Assembly: GCA_022661535.1 (NCBI GenBank)
Contig: JAKULF010000007.1
Coordinates: 1,798,001-1,862,000 of the forward strand
Direction: 5' to 3'
DNA: 64,000 nucleotides
Origin: Eutypa lata
Taxonomy: Eukaryota > Ascomycota > Sordariomycetes > Xylariales > Diatrypaceae
Below the pieces are notes generated by a model. The model was not told the DNA's origin, searched no databases, and worked only from the letters and a program-made list of their open reading frames with translations. A program made the position numbers and the translations under genes. Shown piece by piece: positions 36,503-48,212 of the stretch (position 1 is its first letter; every line of letters starts with the position of its first letter).

Positions 36503-36541
36503 CCTGATCATCCCCTTCGCTGGGGTTAAAAAGGCAGTGAA
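36503..36541 (+). repeat. 39-base dispersed repeat, copy 2
   Basis: Second copy, differing from the first at three positions, with the same CCCC/GGGG hairpin and TAAAAAGGCAGTGAA tail. The differences look like C/T transitions (TTTGCT to TTCGCT, GGCT to GGTT) plus one G/C change. Confidence 0.75.
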
Positions 36542-37145
36542 ACTATCACTGCGCATGAACTAACTGTGGCTTACCTCGTACATTAGACCTCTCTCGTCTA
36601 TGCAATAACTACACCGTAGCTACTTCGTGGCTAGTACTTGTTATTCAATAATACATTATGCAAAGCGTGTAACAATTGGATTAGCGGCCTGCAATATGTC
36701 CAAAATCGAAGAGGTGGGAGCCTCATGACAGCAGTCTTGTGTTCTATACACGGAGTGGGTTTATGCTAGAAAGACCACATTGCGTTGAAAATTACGGGAG
36801 AATATTCCGAAATTCAGAGGGTTTTCTGGGGTTGTCCAGATTTGACATTATATTTAATACGCATTAATATAATTTTGGACCTACGAAAACCTCACATTCC
36901 ACCACTGTGTATGTAGAATTTCTTTCTTTCATCCAGCTTAGCATAATATGATAGTTCCTTCACATCATCCAAATTTGAAACATTCACCCAAATCTAGGCT
37001 CTCTCTAATGAATACATGCATACGAACTAAATAATAAACATGAAAATGGGAACTACTAGAAAGACAACCGAGGCTACCGATGCTAAGCGTCGCCCAATGA
37101 CATGTAATTGATTTCCAAGACATAGATCGATCATCTGCCCATTTA

Positions 37146-37871
37146 CTAGGGCGGAGAGCCGTTGAAACACTCGTGAGTTGCATCCTGATCGCAGGGCTGA
37201 CCGTTCTCCAGATCATAAGACGACTGGAGCTGCCCCGATTGCACCTCGGCGCCATTGTCGAGTTCGGTGTCGGCCACTCCGCCATCGGGACACGCATTGT
37301 TCATGGCGTTGAACAGCTCGTGGCAAAACTGCTTGCCATCATCGACATCCTTGAAGACGTTGAAGAAGTCGAACAAGGCCCGGAGGCTGAGCCTGCACAC
37401 CAGGTGGTCGCAGAGGTTGTTCTTCACGTCCGTCTCCATCTGCTGCGCGTAGATCTGCTCCGCCGTCTGCACGAAGTTGCAGAAATGCTCCTGCGTCTTC
37501 GCCATGAGGTCTCGGTTCCCGGCGATGGTGGCGCAGGCCACGCTCTTCAGCTTGATGGACCAGTTGGTGCTGCGGCCGAGAATCAGGCCGTCGTCCGTGA
37601 CGTTGGGCCGGTAGAGGTGGCCCTCTTCCACCATTTGGTCAACCCAGTGGTCGAAGTCGAGACCGCTCTCGCTGAACCTGTCAAGCAGCTTGCCAGGCGA
37701 CCCCGTCGTCGCTAAATCCCTCGTCTTCCCCAGTGGGGCAGGGACATCCGGCGAAACCTATACTGCGTCAGAGGGTGGGCAAAATTTTCAGTAGGATGTT
37801 CAGTAGAATGAGTCCCAACTTACCCAGGCATGGGCAACGGCAAGCATCGAAGCAAACAGAAATGGACGCAT
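37146..37871 (-). CDS. secreted cysteine-containing protein of unknown function
   Basis: Two exons (37871-37824, 37757-37146) give 219 residues. The 16-residue first exon is a signal peptide (MRPFLFASMLAVAHAW). The junction GCCTGG|GTAAGT ... TATAG|GTTTCG is in frame. The mature protein is acidic and mostly helical by look, with eight spread cysteines (SVACATI, HFCNFV, LCDHLVCRL, FCHELF, NACPDG, PCDQ, HECF) and one NWS and one NVT sequon. I do not recognise the family. Its position next to three more predicted secreted proteins suggests an extracellular role. Confidence 0.75.
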
Positions 37872-39634
37872 GATAGCGTTGGACAGCTGATATTGGGGGG
37901 GGACAGGACAAGCTTTGCAGATTTTGGTATCTAGTGTTGGAGGTTTCTCTTACGATTGAGAAGGTGGCATTTTCTGAAGACTGTAGCTAGGTTAAGCCGC
38001 GTGCCCGTATATATACACCATACAGAGAATACTTGTATTTGTAATGATGCTACAATCATCTCTGAGTTGGTTTTTGAAGCGGTATCTACCGTGTGGGTTG
38101 TAGTAGCTGCTAGATCTGCGTGAAGCTCGGTGCTCTCTCCTGCTCTCGCTCTTTAGGCAGCAACGATTGAGATCAACGGTGATAAGATTAAAGCAAGAGA
38201 TGCTCTGATGTATTACTTTATCTCTTGGCATTGGTAATAGCTTCATCGAAGTAAAGAGTCTAAGATAGCGGTAGCATAGTCGTCTCCATCATACCCTATC
38301 AATGTTGTTAGTGATCGACGACTTCAACGTGTTTTTCCAAATTGCCTGCGTAAGAAAAGGCCCACTTATACTAAATACAGGGTGGATTTCTGGCGTGAAG
38401 ATGTCTATCTATAGAATTTTCAAGGAAAGGGCATGATTTTCTATATCATGGTATCATTTATGTGCACTATAGCTGAGAAACTCAAGGAAGCTGAGTGACA
38501 CTATGACGGCAAGATTAAAAGTTAAGACATACGCCAGCCGGCACTTACCCCTGTCCCGGACTCGAGGCGTCTAACAGGCTATGTAGGAAGGCTCAGCTTT
38601 CTCCGGACCAGCGGACCAGACCGACTCCGTAATAAGTGGAGTTGTCGGAGATGTCGGAGCCGTCAGGGGTTATCGAAGTGAGGCTACATAGCCTCTAGCT
38701 GAGGCTCTAATATAGCGCCGGAATCTCCCGCAGCTAAGCCAGGTATTTTTAGTCCCGCTAAAATCCTACGAAGGAAATTTTGCGGCTACATACATACAAA
38801 GGGAGTTAAAGACCGGGAGCTCCAGCTTCTTGTGACGAGATTAGTCTAGGTAGGTATGTATATGCATATAATCCTTGTTTTATAGTTAGTTAGTATAGTT
38901 TTTTTATTCAGCGGGCCTAAACGATTTATTAGAGTTTCGTATGTTTCAATATCTTCCTGTTTCTTATACGTGGGGTTTGGTATAATAATACAGAATGATA
39001 TGGAATCATCTAACATCAAATATCTTTTGCCCGTGTGTAACGTACTAATTAATTAACTATAAAGCAAGTATTATATTACAGCTCGGCACCCAGAATTGCT
39101 AGCGTAGGCAGAACTGCCGCTCCTCGGGCTTGTGTTGTACCGTCAAATCAGGGGATGGAACCGTCCAGCTGGGAGACCTGGTCTAGCGCAAGGTAGTTCC
39201 ATAGCGGTGGGCATAAAAATCGGGGGCTGAAAGTTAAATCACACTACCACGTCTGCACGTATACTACGACCCACATACTCTGGCATGGGCCTACGCACTC
39301 TGGCATGATACCAAAGGTCCCGGGAACCACGTGGACAACTGGATCCTCGAGCTGAAAGTGCCTAACTACTGCATTCCGGGGACGTTTAGGTTAGGTAGGC
39401 TGATACTAATTTGAACGATCGATTATTACGGCAGCTACATTGTGCACAGATATCATGAAGATACTAATAGCATGAAAAAAGAAGAGTGAGATATAATATT
39501 CTATATCTAACTAAGTTATACGAGTTTCAACAATCGCGTGTAGAAATGAACAGGGCAGCTAAGTATAAGTCCTCAACCGCTGGAATATATGCACTAAAAT
39601 TCCCCAAGTAATCCCCCCTCCGTGTCTAGCTAGT
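37872..39634. other. gene-free stretch, possible repeat relics
   Basis: About 1.8 kb without a supportable gene. Around 38560-38700 lies a GC-richer patch with short direct repeats (CGGACCAG twice at 38605-38622, GTCGGAG twice at 38642-38659) and a perfect 7-base inverted repeat GAGGCTA-CA-TAGCCTC at 38680-38695. It may be a degraded mobile element. The rest is AT-rich. Confidence 0.45.
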
Positions 39635-39954
39635 TTAGGTACAGTCGACAAGACCAAAGTTGTTGTGGCAAGCTTGGCCTTCTTCGGAACACTATATATT
39701 CGTTAGTATACTATGTCAATGATCAGGTCAGCTGGGAATCCCAAACTTACGATTCCAACATCACAAAGCATAGGAACACCATTGAGATGACATTTGTAGT
39801 CAATGCCACAAATCTGTTCAGCAGTACAATGTCAGTTACTTTACCACAAGCAAGAAATGACATTATTACGTACCCCAGCGTCACGTTGGTGAATGCTAGC
39901 CGCCTGGATGCCAAATACGGCGAGGGAGCCCACGAGAATTGTGATGAATTGCAT
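39635..39954 (-). CDS. 66-residue secreted cysteine-rich protein in three exons
   Basis: Exons 39954-39874, 39813-39751 and 39691-39635 (81, 63 and 57 bases) are separated by 60- and 59-base introns. Both introns have consensus ends (GTACGT..AACAG; GTAAGT..TATAG), plausible branch sites (AACTGAC, ATACTAAC), and phase 0. The protein starts with a clear signal peptide (MQFITILVGSLAVFGIQA), then SIHQRDAG. The mature part has exactly six cysteines spaced C-x5-C-x8-C-x4-C-x6-C-x8-C, the last two residues from the end. This is the profile of small secreted disulfide-rich fungal proteins such as candidate effectors or antimicrobial peptides; I do not recognise a named family. Reading either intron through gives a different, non-cysteine frame, so the model depends on splicing. 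Confidence 0.72.
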
Positions 39955-41274
39955 CTTGCAAGCTTGGTATGCGTTGATCGAGATTGAAGATTTAACGTAG
40001 TTGTGCTTATGGCTGTAAGAGAGTAGTTGTGCGTGTGGCAGTGAAAAATAGTTAAGGTGATTAAGAGCAAATTTGCCCGGTGAATGAGTTAATACTTATA
40101 CTTTCTGTATAAGTTAAGCTATCTATTACATTCAACAATTTTCTATATCTAAGTAGTTACGTATAAGAGACATATGTACAATGCAGGAGCCCCTGCCTTA
40201 CCCAGATTGAGCTACTGCTACAAGCACTCTTGTGACAGGAAAATTTCTGCCTACTTTAGATCACTGGTTTGAGGACAGTGATATCACAAAATCCGCTCCA
40301 TAGCTGTTTTACTTAGCTCGCGCTACACTAACTATCCCCATCTGATGATTTCTTCAAGCGTTTACCGCTCGCTCGGAGCGAGCTGTAAAAGAAATGCCGA
40401 GAGGTGACTACTGATATCAATGCTTTTCCAGGGTCATTATTACTCCATTCAGTGTCAATGCACCCAAACACCCAATAGAACCCCCGGGAAAGCACGGATA
40501 TCATACCAGTACTGATCTAACGACAGCCCTGCCGGGTCGGTCTCGTCAGCCCACGCAGCCCAACGGCGCCTGGGCGGCTGAATATCTCCACCCGGAGGGA
40601 TTGAGATCTTCCTACGTCTACGGAGCACGGCGGATATACTCTACCTGGTGGATTGGGACATATTCTGCCTAAACAACAAAATAATCCACCACAGTACTGC
40701 GTGATAACCCACAACACGAGGATCATGGATCATGGCAATGGAGCTTTGCTAGGTTTATTTCATGCTTTTTTAACGCGTTAAATAAAGCTGTGGCAAAGGT
40801 TGACGAGCATCTTCAACAAGAAAGGGTCGCAGTGTCGGACCAGACGACTAGAGAAGACCTCGAGGGGCGATCACTTGCTAAAAATAACAGCTGGGACTGG
40901 GAATGGTTTCCCTCACCTGATAACTTGTTAGTTAGATTGCTTACGAATCTTGTGTTTGGGTTGTTGAGGGAGGCTGGCGCGGTGGAAACGGGGGGGAATG
41001 GACGAATGCTTGAAAGTGAAGGGAATAGGGATGGGATCGATCCGCTCGTGGACATCAGACAAAATCAAGTCCCGGATATCACCATCTGACCATGGTCTTC
41101 AAGTCTCCTATACATAATTTGGAATATAAAACCCTGTCTGCCGTCCACTTTAGAAGGTTGTTTACTCCTGCAGACTCAACATCATCTCTCTTCATACAGA
41201 AACGCAAGTCCTTCAACTCACAACCAAACCTCCATCCAAAACCAAACACCCACATCCTCCCAACTTCATTCACC
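39955..41274. other. divergent promoter region between two secreted-protein genes
   Basis: No gene supported. A 99-codon frame at 40790-41089 starts at GTG and lacks any feature, and it lies within what should be promoter sequence of the next gene. AATATAAAACC at 41121-41131 is a good TATA box about 150 bases before that gene's ATG, followed by a CA/CT-rich leader. Confidence 0.5.
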
Positions 41275-41700
41275 ATGCATGCCTCTTCTATCCTCCTCGC
41301 CCTTACCGCTGCCTCATCGGTGTATGCTACGTGCTTCACTGGCGGCGAGAACTGGGCTTCGCAAAAGGCCCTAGCGCTTCGCGGAGCCGCCAATGTGTGC
41401 AGCACGTTCGCCGAGAAGACCTGGTACCCGGGCGACTCGCTGGGCGGCTGTTTCGATTTGGACAGTAACAAGAAGGCCGACTTCGTCCTCGAACTGATCG
41501 GTGATGTTGCCTACCGCACCATCACCGCCGACGAGTGTTACGACGGTTTCCAGAAGGAGATCAACGGCTGCGACAATGGTGGTTCGACTGCGTACACGAA
41601 CTGGAAGTACACGTTAGTCTCCCCTTCCCTTCCAGTGTTTTCTAGTGAATATGTGCTGATACAACGTAGTGCCGACCCGAATGCAGGCAACTGTGCTTAG
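41275..41700 (+). CDS. small secreted protein of a fungal-secretome family
   Basis: Two exons (41275-41612, 41670-41700) give 122 residues. Signal peptide MHASSILLALTAASSVYA; mature start TCFTGGENWASQKALAL. Six mature cysteines occur, with the motifs GGCFDL, ADFVLEL, ADECYDGFQKEINGCDNGG, and the ending WKYTADPNAGNCA. Proteins with the C..GGE.W start and the EINGC.NGG...DPNAG.C end are common in ascomycete secretomes without known function. The 57-base intron 41613-41669 (GTTAGT donor, GTGCTGATAC branch, GTAG acceptor) has no stop and is a multiple of three, so unspliced reading would add 19 spurious residues before DPNAG. Confidence 0.85.
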   Translation: MHASSILLALTAASSVYATCFTGGENWASQKALALRGAANVCSTFAEKTWYPGDSLGGCFDLDSNKKADFVLELIGDVAYRTITADECYDGFQKEINGCDNGGSTAYTNWKYTLVSPSLPVFSSEYVLIQRSADPNAGNCA

Positions 41701-42811
41701 TTCTAGGCCGACGTTATTATGCGTGGAGGGAGCTTTGTGGAGATAGATGTATGGGTGCAATTTTCTTCTACTATAGATTATGTTTCTTTGTTTTCGCTGG
41801 TGGTGGAGAGAAGAAGGATGAGGCTGGAATAGGGCCTCAAGTCCTTTCAAGAAACATAGCTCGTTGCTTTTGTTCATACCTATCTAGTCTATAGAAAAGC
41901 AAGATTTCCATCTAAATTTTAGTATGACTTGAGCCACGTCTATGTGATACAATAGGTTGTAGTTAATAATCCTACTCTAACTAAGGGGGCATAGTAGCGG
42001 CTTTGCTCACTATACTTTATATCAGCGTGCTCAGATTGAAGAGATCCATATTGAATGAGGAATATAGGCAATATATGTGTATACTTAGTACTTACTCTGC
42101 TTTAGAGTAGGCCGTTCGTCAGCTTACTCTGGTCGCCAAGTTGTACATTGGCTAGGGAATTATACCAGTGGTTGCGATACATCACTAAAATACAGTAGGA
42201 TGTATTACTTGGTGTTTATACTGATGATATGTAATTAGCTGTGGCTATAGCATAGATAATTGTTATCACCCAAAAAATATACACATACTATTTGTATAGT
42301 AAAAAGATATATAAACGCTAATACAATTCCCTAGCCAATGTACAGCTTGGCGACCAGAGTAAGCTGACAGACGGGCTGATCTAAAGCCGCGTGAGTATAC
42401 ACGCCCTGTTCAGTATCGAACAGTGGTGGGAACTCACATGCATAGTTCAGTAATCCTGTCACTGCCGCATTGCCTGTCGTAACGAGAGACTCTTGTGTTC
42501 AGTGTATGAAGTGCCCTTGAGGTGGAAGGATCACATTACGTTGAAAGGTACGGCCGTTGCATTGACATTGTTCCTCCTCTTTATTGGTCGTGAACAGGGG
42601 TGTTTGAGGCGCCTGTGCCGCAACTCCTCGCTCCTACCGAATAGGCATCTACAGTCTTGTACAATACCTACACTAGGCAACCAACCATATTTAAGCTATT
42701 TACTTTGCCAACTTGAATTGCCATTTACACTCCGCTATCCATACGTATCTCTCTTTGTAGAATTTCTTACCAAGTCGTACCTACAACTAAGCGTTAGCTC
42801 TGTTATTAATT
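41701..42811. other. intergenic region containing a foldback element
   Basis: About 1.1 kb without a gene. The central part is the foldback/MITE-like element at 42077-42402, described separately. The sequence after it is promoter and leader of the next secreted-protein gene. Confidence 0.6.
42077..42402. mobile_element. foldback / MITE-like element with long terminal inverted repeats
   Basis: The left arm (about 42100-42163) and the right arm (about 42322-42386) are inverted copies of each other, sharing among others GTCAGCTTACTCTGGTCGCC and TGTACATTGGCTAGGGAATT with only a few mismatches. After a short indel the similarity resumes outward to GTGTATACT at 42077-42085 and its inverse near 42394-42402. 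The 160-base AT-rich centre has no coding capacity. The structure fits a non-autonomous DNA transposon or foldback element. Target-site duplication could not be identified with confidence. The arms still carry CpA, so RIP has not touched it. Confidence 0.8.
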
Positions 42812-43535
42812 ATGAAGTCACTCCTATCAATACGGACTCTTTGTGCTACTCTAGCTGCCTTGGCTGCCGCTAGTCCGTTCATCCAACAACCCCCTCTAAC
42901 CCAAGTGGCGGCCATGATTGAACCAGTGGACATGCTCAAGGTCCCCGGGAACAATAATGCTACTTACGGACCGGTTCCGAAGGTGGATCAACTTTTCCAG
43001 ATTGAATTCCTTGATATCGCCCCATCACCTATCCCCGTGTATGGCAGAACATCCTCTTTCTCTTTCCTAACCCTACAGATAGACCTACTAACCTAAACAT
43101 GCTCGTTGTTAATATAAGCCAACCGCTGACGTAATCCGCAGCAACGACTTTTTCTTCGTCTTTCTCCGCGGCGTGATCCCTTCATCCAAGAAGACGGACG
43201 TAGGACATGTTGGCAACCTCACTGACGCAGCCCTCAGCTTCACGCTCTCTGTTGTCCTCCCGGACGGTGAGCGTGAGCAGCCTAGCACCTACACTGTACC
43301 GCTACGCACCACGGCCTTTGATGACAAAGCCCACATCTCGATCCGCGGTGCCGAGGGGGCGTTCGTGGACCATATGGCCAGCAGTGGCCGCAACGATATC
43401 GTAACCGACTTCGCAATCCCGGGGGTGTTCCTGAAGACAGGGGCGTGGACTTTTGAGGTCGAGGCTAGGCTGGGAGATGGGACTTGCTTGTTTGCTGCTT
43501 CGTTGACGCAGTGGTTAGAGGGGACGCCATGGTAG
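42812..43535 (+). CDS. conserved-looking secreted protein of unknown function
   Basis: Two exons (42812-43038, 43142-43535) give 206 residues. Signal peptide MKSLLSIRTLCATLAALAAASP. The mature part reads as a beta-rich domain: FQIEFLDIAPSPIPV joined by splicing (CCCGT|GTATGG ... CCGCAG|CAACGAC) to NDFFFVFLRGVIPSS, then LSFTLSVVLPDGE, STYTVPLRTTAF, HISIRGAEG, DFAIPGVFLKTGAWTFEVEARLGDGTCLFAASLTQWLEG. This resembles an immunoglobulin-like or ML-like sandwich of secreted fungal proteins, but I cannot name the family. Only one mature cysteine, so no disulfide. Confidence 0.8.
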
Positions 43536-44358
43536 TCGATGGGTTTTGGTAGGGCGGCTAATTCCCAGCTTGATGCGAAAGTATTCCCCCATTAATACAG
43601 AAGACTATAGATTAAGTAGATAGGGCCTGAACTAATATACACGGCAGTATCATTGCTGCATTATTCTCCAGCTAGCTCTCAACCCAGAAAGCCCGGGTGC
43701 CATCAAGTACAGGTATCGTCGAATTCAAGGGCGATGAAAAGGTAGAGCCCGTGTCGAAGCCAGGCTCTAGTCATAGAATTGAGCCACCACTTAAAATCAG
43801 ATGGGTAATAATATCTTAATACTACTAATCACACCTCAAGAACTACATATTATTACCGCTTCAGATCGGGGTTATTCGAATAAATCCGTTTAAATAATTC
43901 AAACTACCGATGATAGCCTAAGTACTAAGGTGTAAAAATGAACAAGCATGACGTGCGCATTGCATGATAGCTGCTAGAAAGTATTAGCTTATGACGGGCT
44001 TATGGTAACCTATAATGTTGTTGAAGTCACATGCTAAGTTCGTAGATAAGTCAATAATCGGGTTTGAACTCGGTCCCTCCGTACCCACAAGTGCGGTGCG
44101 GTCGCGAAACCGGAGGGGCTAATGCGATGTCGTTCTCCATCACAGGGCATGCTTATATTAGTAAAACCCCCAGAGGAGAATCAGGCCTCACCGGTTCTAT
44201 ACCCACTGAAGATGCGCTTATTAGCGGAGATTGACCTGCCGGTTGCTGACGTACTTAAAACGGGACGTCCTACATACTTCTCTCTTGGACTTTTGCTCCA
44301 AGGCGTTCCAACGTAGAGAGTATCTTGAAACCCTGTGATATCAGGGAGTCCGGTCATC
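43536..44358. other. promoter region of the first MFS gene
   Basis: No ORF of note. Contains a CGG direct repeat (annotated separately) about 260 bases before the transporter start. Upstream sequence is AT-rich. Confidence 0.5.
44091..44101 (+). promoter_or_regulatory. CGG-N2-CGG direct repeat upstream of MFS gene
   Basis: GTGCGGTGCGG. The identical 11-mer occurs upstream of the second MFS gene at 54657-54667. CGG triplets in direct repeat are the usual target of Zn2Cys6 regulators; binding here is inference. Confidence 0.4.
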
Positions 44359-45932
44359 ATGTCGCACCAGGACATCGAACTCGAATATCTCCGCCAACCA
44401 GCCGTTGCAAAGAATGACGAATATCCGGCGCCTCCGATCCCGGAAGAGGGGTTGTCGAGCTCTCCTGATGGTGACCAGCAAGAATTCTCGCTTCCACCCG
44501 TGGACGGGGGAAAGCATGCTTGGCTGTTCTTAGCCGCCTGCTTCGCCATCGAGGCTCTCGTTTGGGGTACGTCTGGCAAGATATAAAGTTGTCTCGAGAT
44601 TCTGGTTATGCAGCCAATAGCTAAAGCAAGCCGCTGACGAACTTTTCGCAGGCTTCCCCTTTTCCTTCGGCGTCTTCCAGGACTATTACAGCAGCCACGA
44701 GCCCTTCGCGGGGTCGTCCAACATCGCGGTCATCGGCACGTGTTCGATGGGGATCATGTACTTGACGGCGCCCCTGATAATCGGCACGTGCCGTCTCTTT
44801 GCGCGCTGGGCTCGGTGGATGCCTATAGTTGGCTTGTTGATCATGTGCATCTCCTTGGCTATGAGCTCTTTCTCCCAGACAGTCTCGCAGCTCATAGTGA
44901 CGCAGGGCATCCTCTACGCTGTTGGGGGTAGTATTGCCTACTGCCCGTGCATCCTGGTGAGTGTGAATGAAGCCTACATCTAACTCCGAGTAGTGATGCA
45001 TTACGCCATATGGTCCATTGAATAGCCTAGCGAACTGGAGAATGGTCGCTGACTATTAAACTGTATAGTATATGGACGAGTGGTTCATAAAACGAAAAGG
45101 CCTCGCGTATGGCATCATGTGGTCGGGAACCGGTCTTGCGGGTGTTGTCCTGCCTCTCTTTATGGAGTCGCTGCTCGGCTCTCTGGGTTTCAGAACCACA
45201 TTGAGATTATGGGCAGGACTCCTGTTCGTCTTGACCACACCGCTTTCGTGGTTCATCAAGCCGCGGCTTCCTGTTGCGGCCACAAGTCACGTTAAACCTT
45301 TCAACCTCAAGTTCCTCATGATGCCGACCTTTTTGTTGTACCAGGTAGCAAACGTTATGGAGTCGACGGGCTTCTTCTTGCCGGGAATCTATCTCCCAAC
45401 ATATGCCCGTAGCACCTTCGGTGCAGCATCGTATACGTCCGCGACGACCATCTTGCTGGTGAACGTCGCATCCGTCTTCGGGTGCGTAGCGATGGGGTGG
45501 TTTACCGATCGTCTGCATGTCACGACGTGTATTCTACTCTCGACTATCGGTGCCACCATCGGCGTGTTCGTAGTCTGGGGCCTTGCGCCATCGTTGCCGG
45601 TCCTCTACGTTTTCTGCATCTTCTACGGACTCTTTGCGGGATCTTTCACATCCACGTGGCCGGGCGTTATGCAGGATGTGGTACGAAAAGGAGAGTCGGG
45701 CGAGAACGGCTATATAGATCCGAGCATGGTGTTTGGCTGGCTCGCGGCCGGGCGAGGAATTGGTAATGTCATCTCCGGTCCTCTTAGCGAGTCACTCCTG
45801 AAAGGCTTGCCATGGAAAGGAGAAGCTGTACTGGGGTACGGTAGTGGCTATGGAACTCTGATCGTCTTTACTGGTGCTACTGCCTTTCTAGGGGGTACTA
45901 GCTTTATATGGCGACGGCTAGGTCTCTTGTAG
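44359..45932 (+). CDS. MFS transporter, monocarboxylate (MCH-like) type
   Basis: Three exons (44359-44566, 44652-44956, 45069-45932) give 458 residues with about 12 hydrophobic segments. A Pro/Ser/Asp-rich cytosolic N-terminus precedes GGKHAWLFLAACFAIEALVWGFPFSFGVFQDYYSSH, the DGG..W....F......W...SFGVF..YY layout of fungal monocarboxylate-type porters. Later motifs: YCPCIL|YMDEWFIKRKGLAYGIMWSG after the second junction, FLPGIYLPTYARSTFGA, and VFGWLAAGRGIGNVISGPLSESLL. It probably moves a carboxylate or similar small molecule across the plasma membrane; some relatives take riboflavin or nicotinate. A GTG 24 bases upstream is in frame but there is no reason to use it. A paralogue-like gene lies 10 kb downstream. 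Confidence 0.9.
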
Positions 45933-46986
45933 AGTAATACACGTGCCTCTCTCGTCATGTTTTGACTGGAATTTGTTTGCTTGTCTGGACTGTCTGGTTG
46001 CTTCAAATGTAGGTATATAAGAAAGGAGGACTGGTGACTGGAGAACCACTTATGACGGGCCGCTCGGACACGCTTGCTGTGAACCTTGTCTGACGGGACT
46101 CGGGAGAATTCAATAGTGGAATAGCGGAGTTATTTATCTGTCCCTAAACGGAAACGGAAACGGAAACGTCGGGGAGCGTTTCTATCATTCCGATCCCGAA
46201 GCCGAAGGTGGTTGAAAACCACTTGTACGTAGCTAGGGCTAAGCCGCACCTACCATCCATAGCTTCAATGCTCAACAAAAAATGTAAATTCTTTCTATTT
46301 CAAGGTCAGACCTATGTAGATAGGTAAATTACATATATCATTTTCTTTCAGAAGATTCCTAATTTGGGTACAACCGAGGTATAGAAGGGTGGGCCGAGAC
46401 TGATAGACAGCATTTGCCTCAGTGGGAATTAATAAATGGATAATATTGTACTGAATTTTATGTACCTCATAATGCAAATGTTTGCCAATTTGACAAAGAT
46501 GATTGGTCAAGGTAATAAAAGAGGGCCCTTGCATCGGAGTTCTTTTCCTGCGAATAATCGAATAGGTAATCATGCACGGAATTGGCCAATTGCGCCATGA
46601 TCCAAGCCGCCGGCCGGAGCGGTCTGTTCGCTGTTCGCTGTGCGTTACGTGGGGCCTATCTAGGAGTAAAAGTACCAGGTAGGGTCGTTTCGTCTGGAAA
46701 AGTTCGCCCCAGAAGTGCCGGTCTCCCCCTACACAAACTGTCACACTAGACACATTCAACTATGACCAACTTCCCCTTCTTCTACTAGAAACTCAATCGT
46801 CTTTTCTTTCCAGCTAGTTAATTTAAAGGTCTTTATATAGGTCCTGTCGTCGTTGTCGTCGTCGTTTTTGACCTTCTTTCCTGCTTTACGCGCAAGTCGC
46901 ATTTCACTCCTCCATCCCTTGACCGACGACCCCTCCCTACTTATCGTCTTATTTGAGTTATCTTGCCTTTCCACAATATAGACAAG
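45933..46986. other. intergenic region between MFS gene and HEM2
   Basis: No gene. A hexanucleotide tandem (ACGGAA, about four units) lies at 46146-46168, a small hairpin GTGGTT-GAA-AACCAC at about 46209-46223, and a (GTC) repeat run at about 46846-46867 in the presumed HEM2 leader, followed by pyrimidine-rich sequence up to its start codon. Confidence 0.5.
46146..46168 (+). repeat. ACGGAA hexanucleotide tandem repeat
   Basis: About four consecutive units of ACGGAA (AAACGGAAACGGAAACGG...). A short microsatellite in the intergenic DNA downstream of the MFS gene. Confidence 0.75.

Positions 46987-48212
<1,226 letters not shown>

Larger units (their letters stand above)
35897..37145. other. intergenic region carrying a duplicated 39-base motif
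   Basis: Between the convergent His-rich and secreted-protein genes. No ORF of note. It contains the paired repeat at 36286-36324 and 36503-36541, annotated separately. Confidence 0.5.

Noticed and set aside
40790..41089. 99-codon ORF upstream of the 41.3 kb secreted-protein gene
   Set aside because: Begins with GTG rather than ATG, has no features, and lies where the promoter of the next gene must be.
44335..44358. Upstream in-frame start for the first MFS gene
   Set aside because: It is a GTG codon; the ATG at 44359 has a normal context and gives the usual N-terminus.
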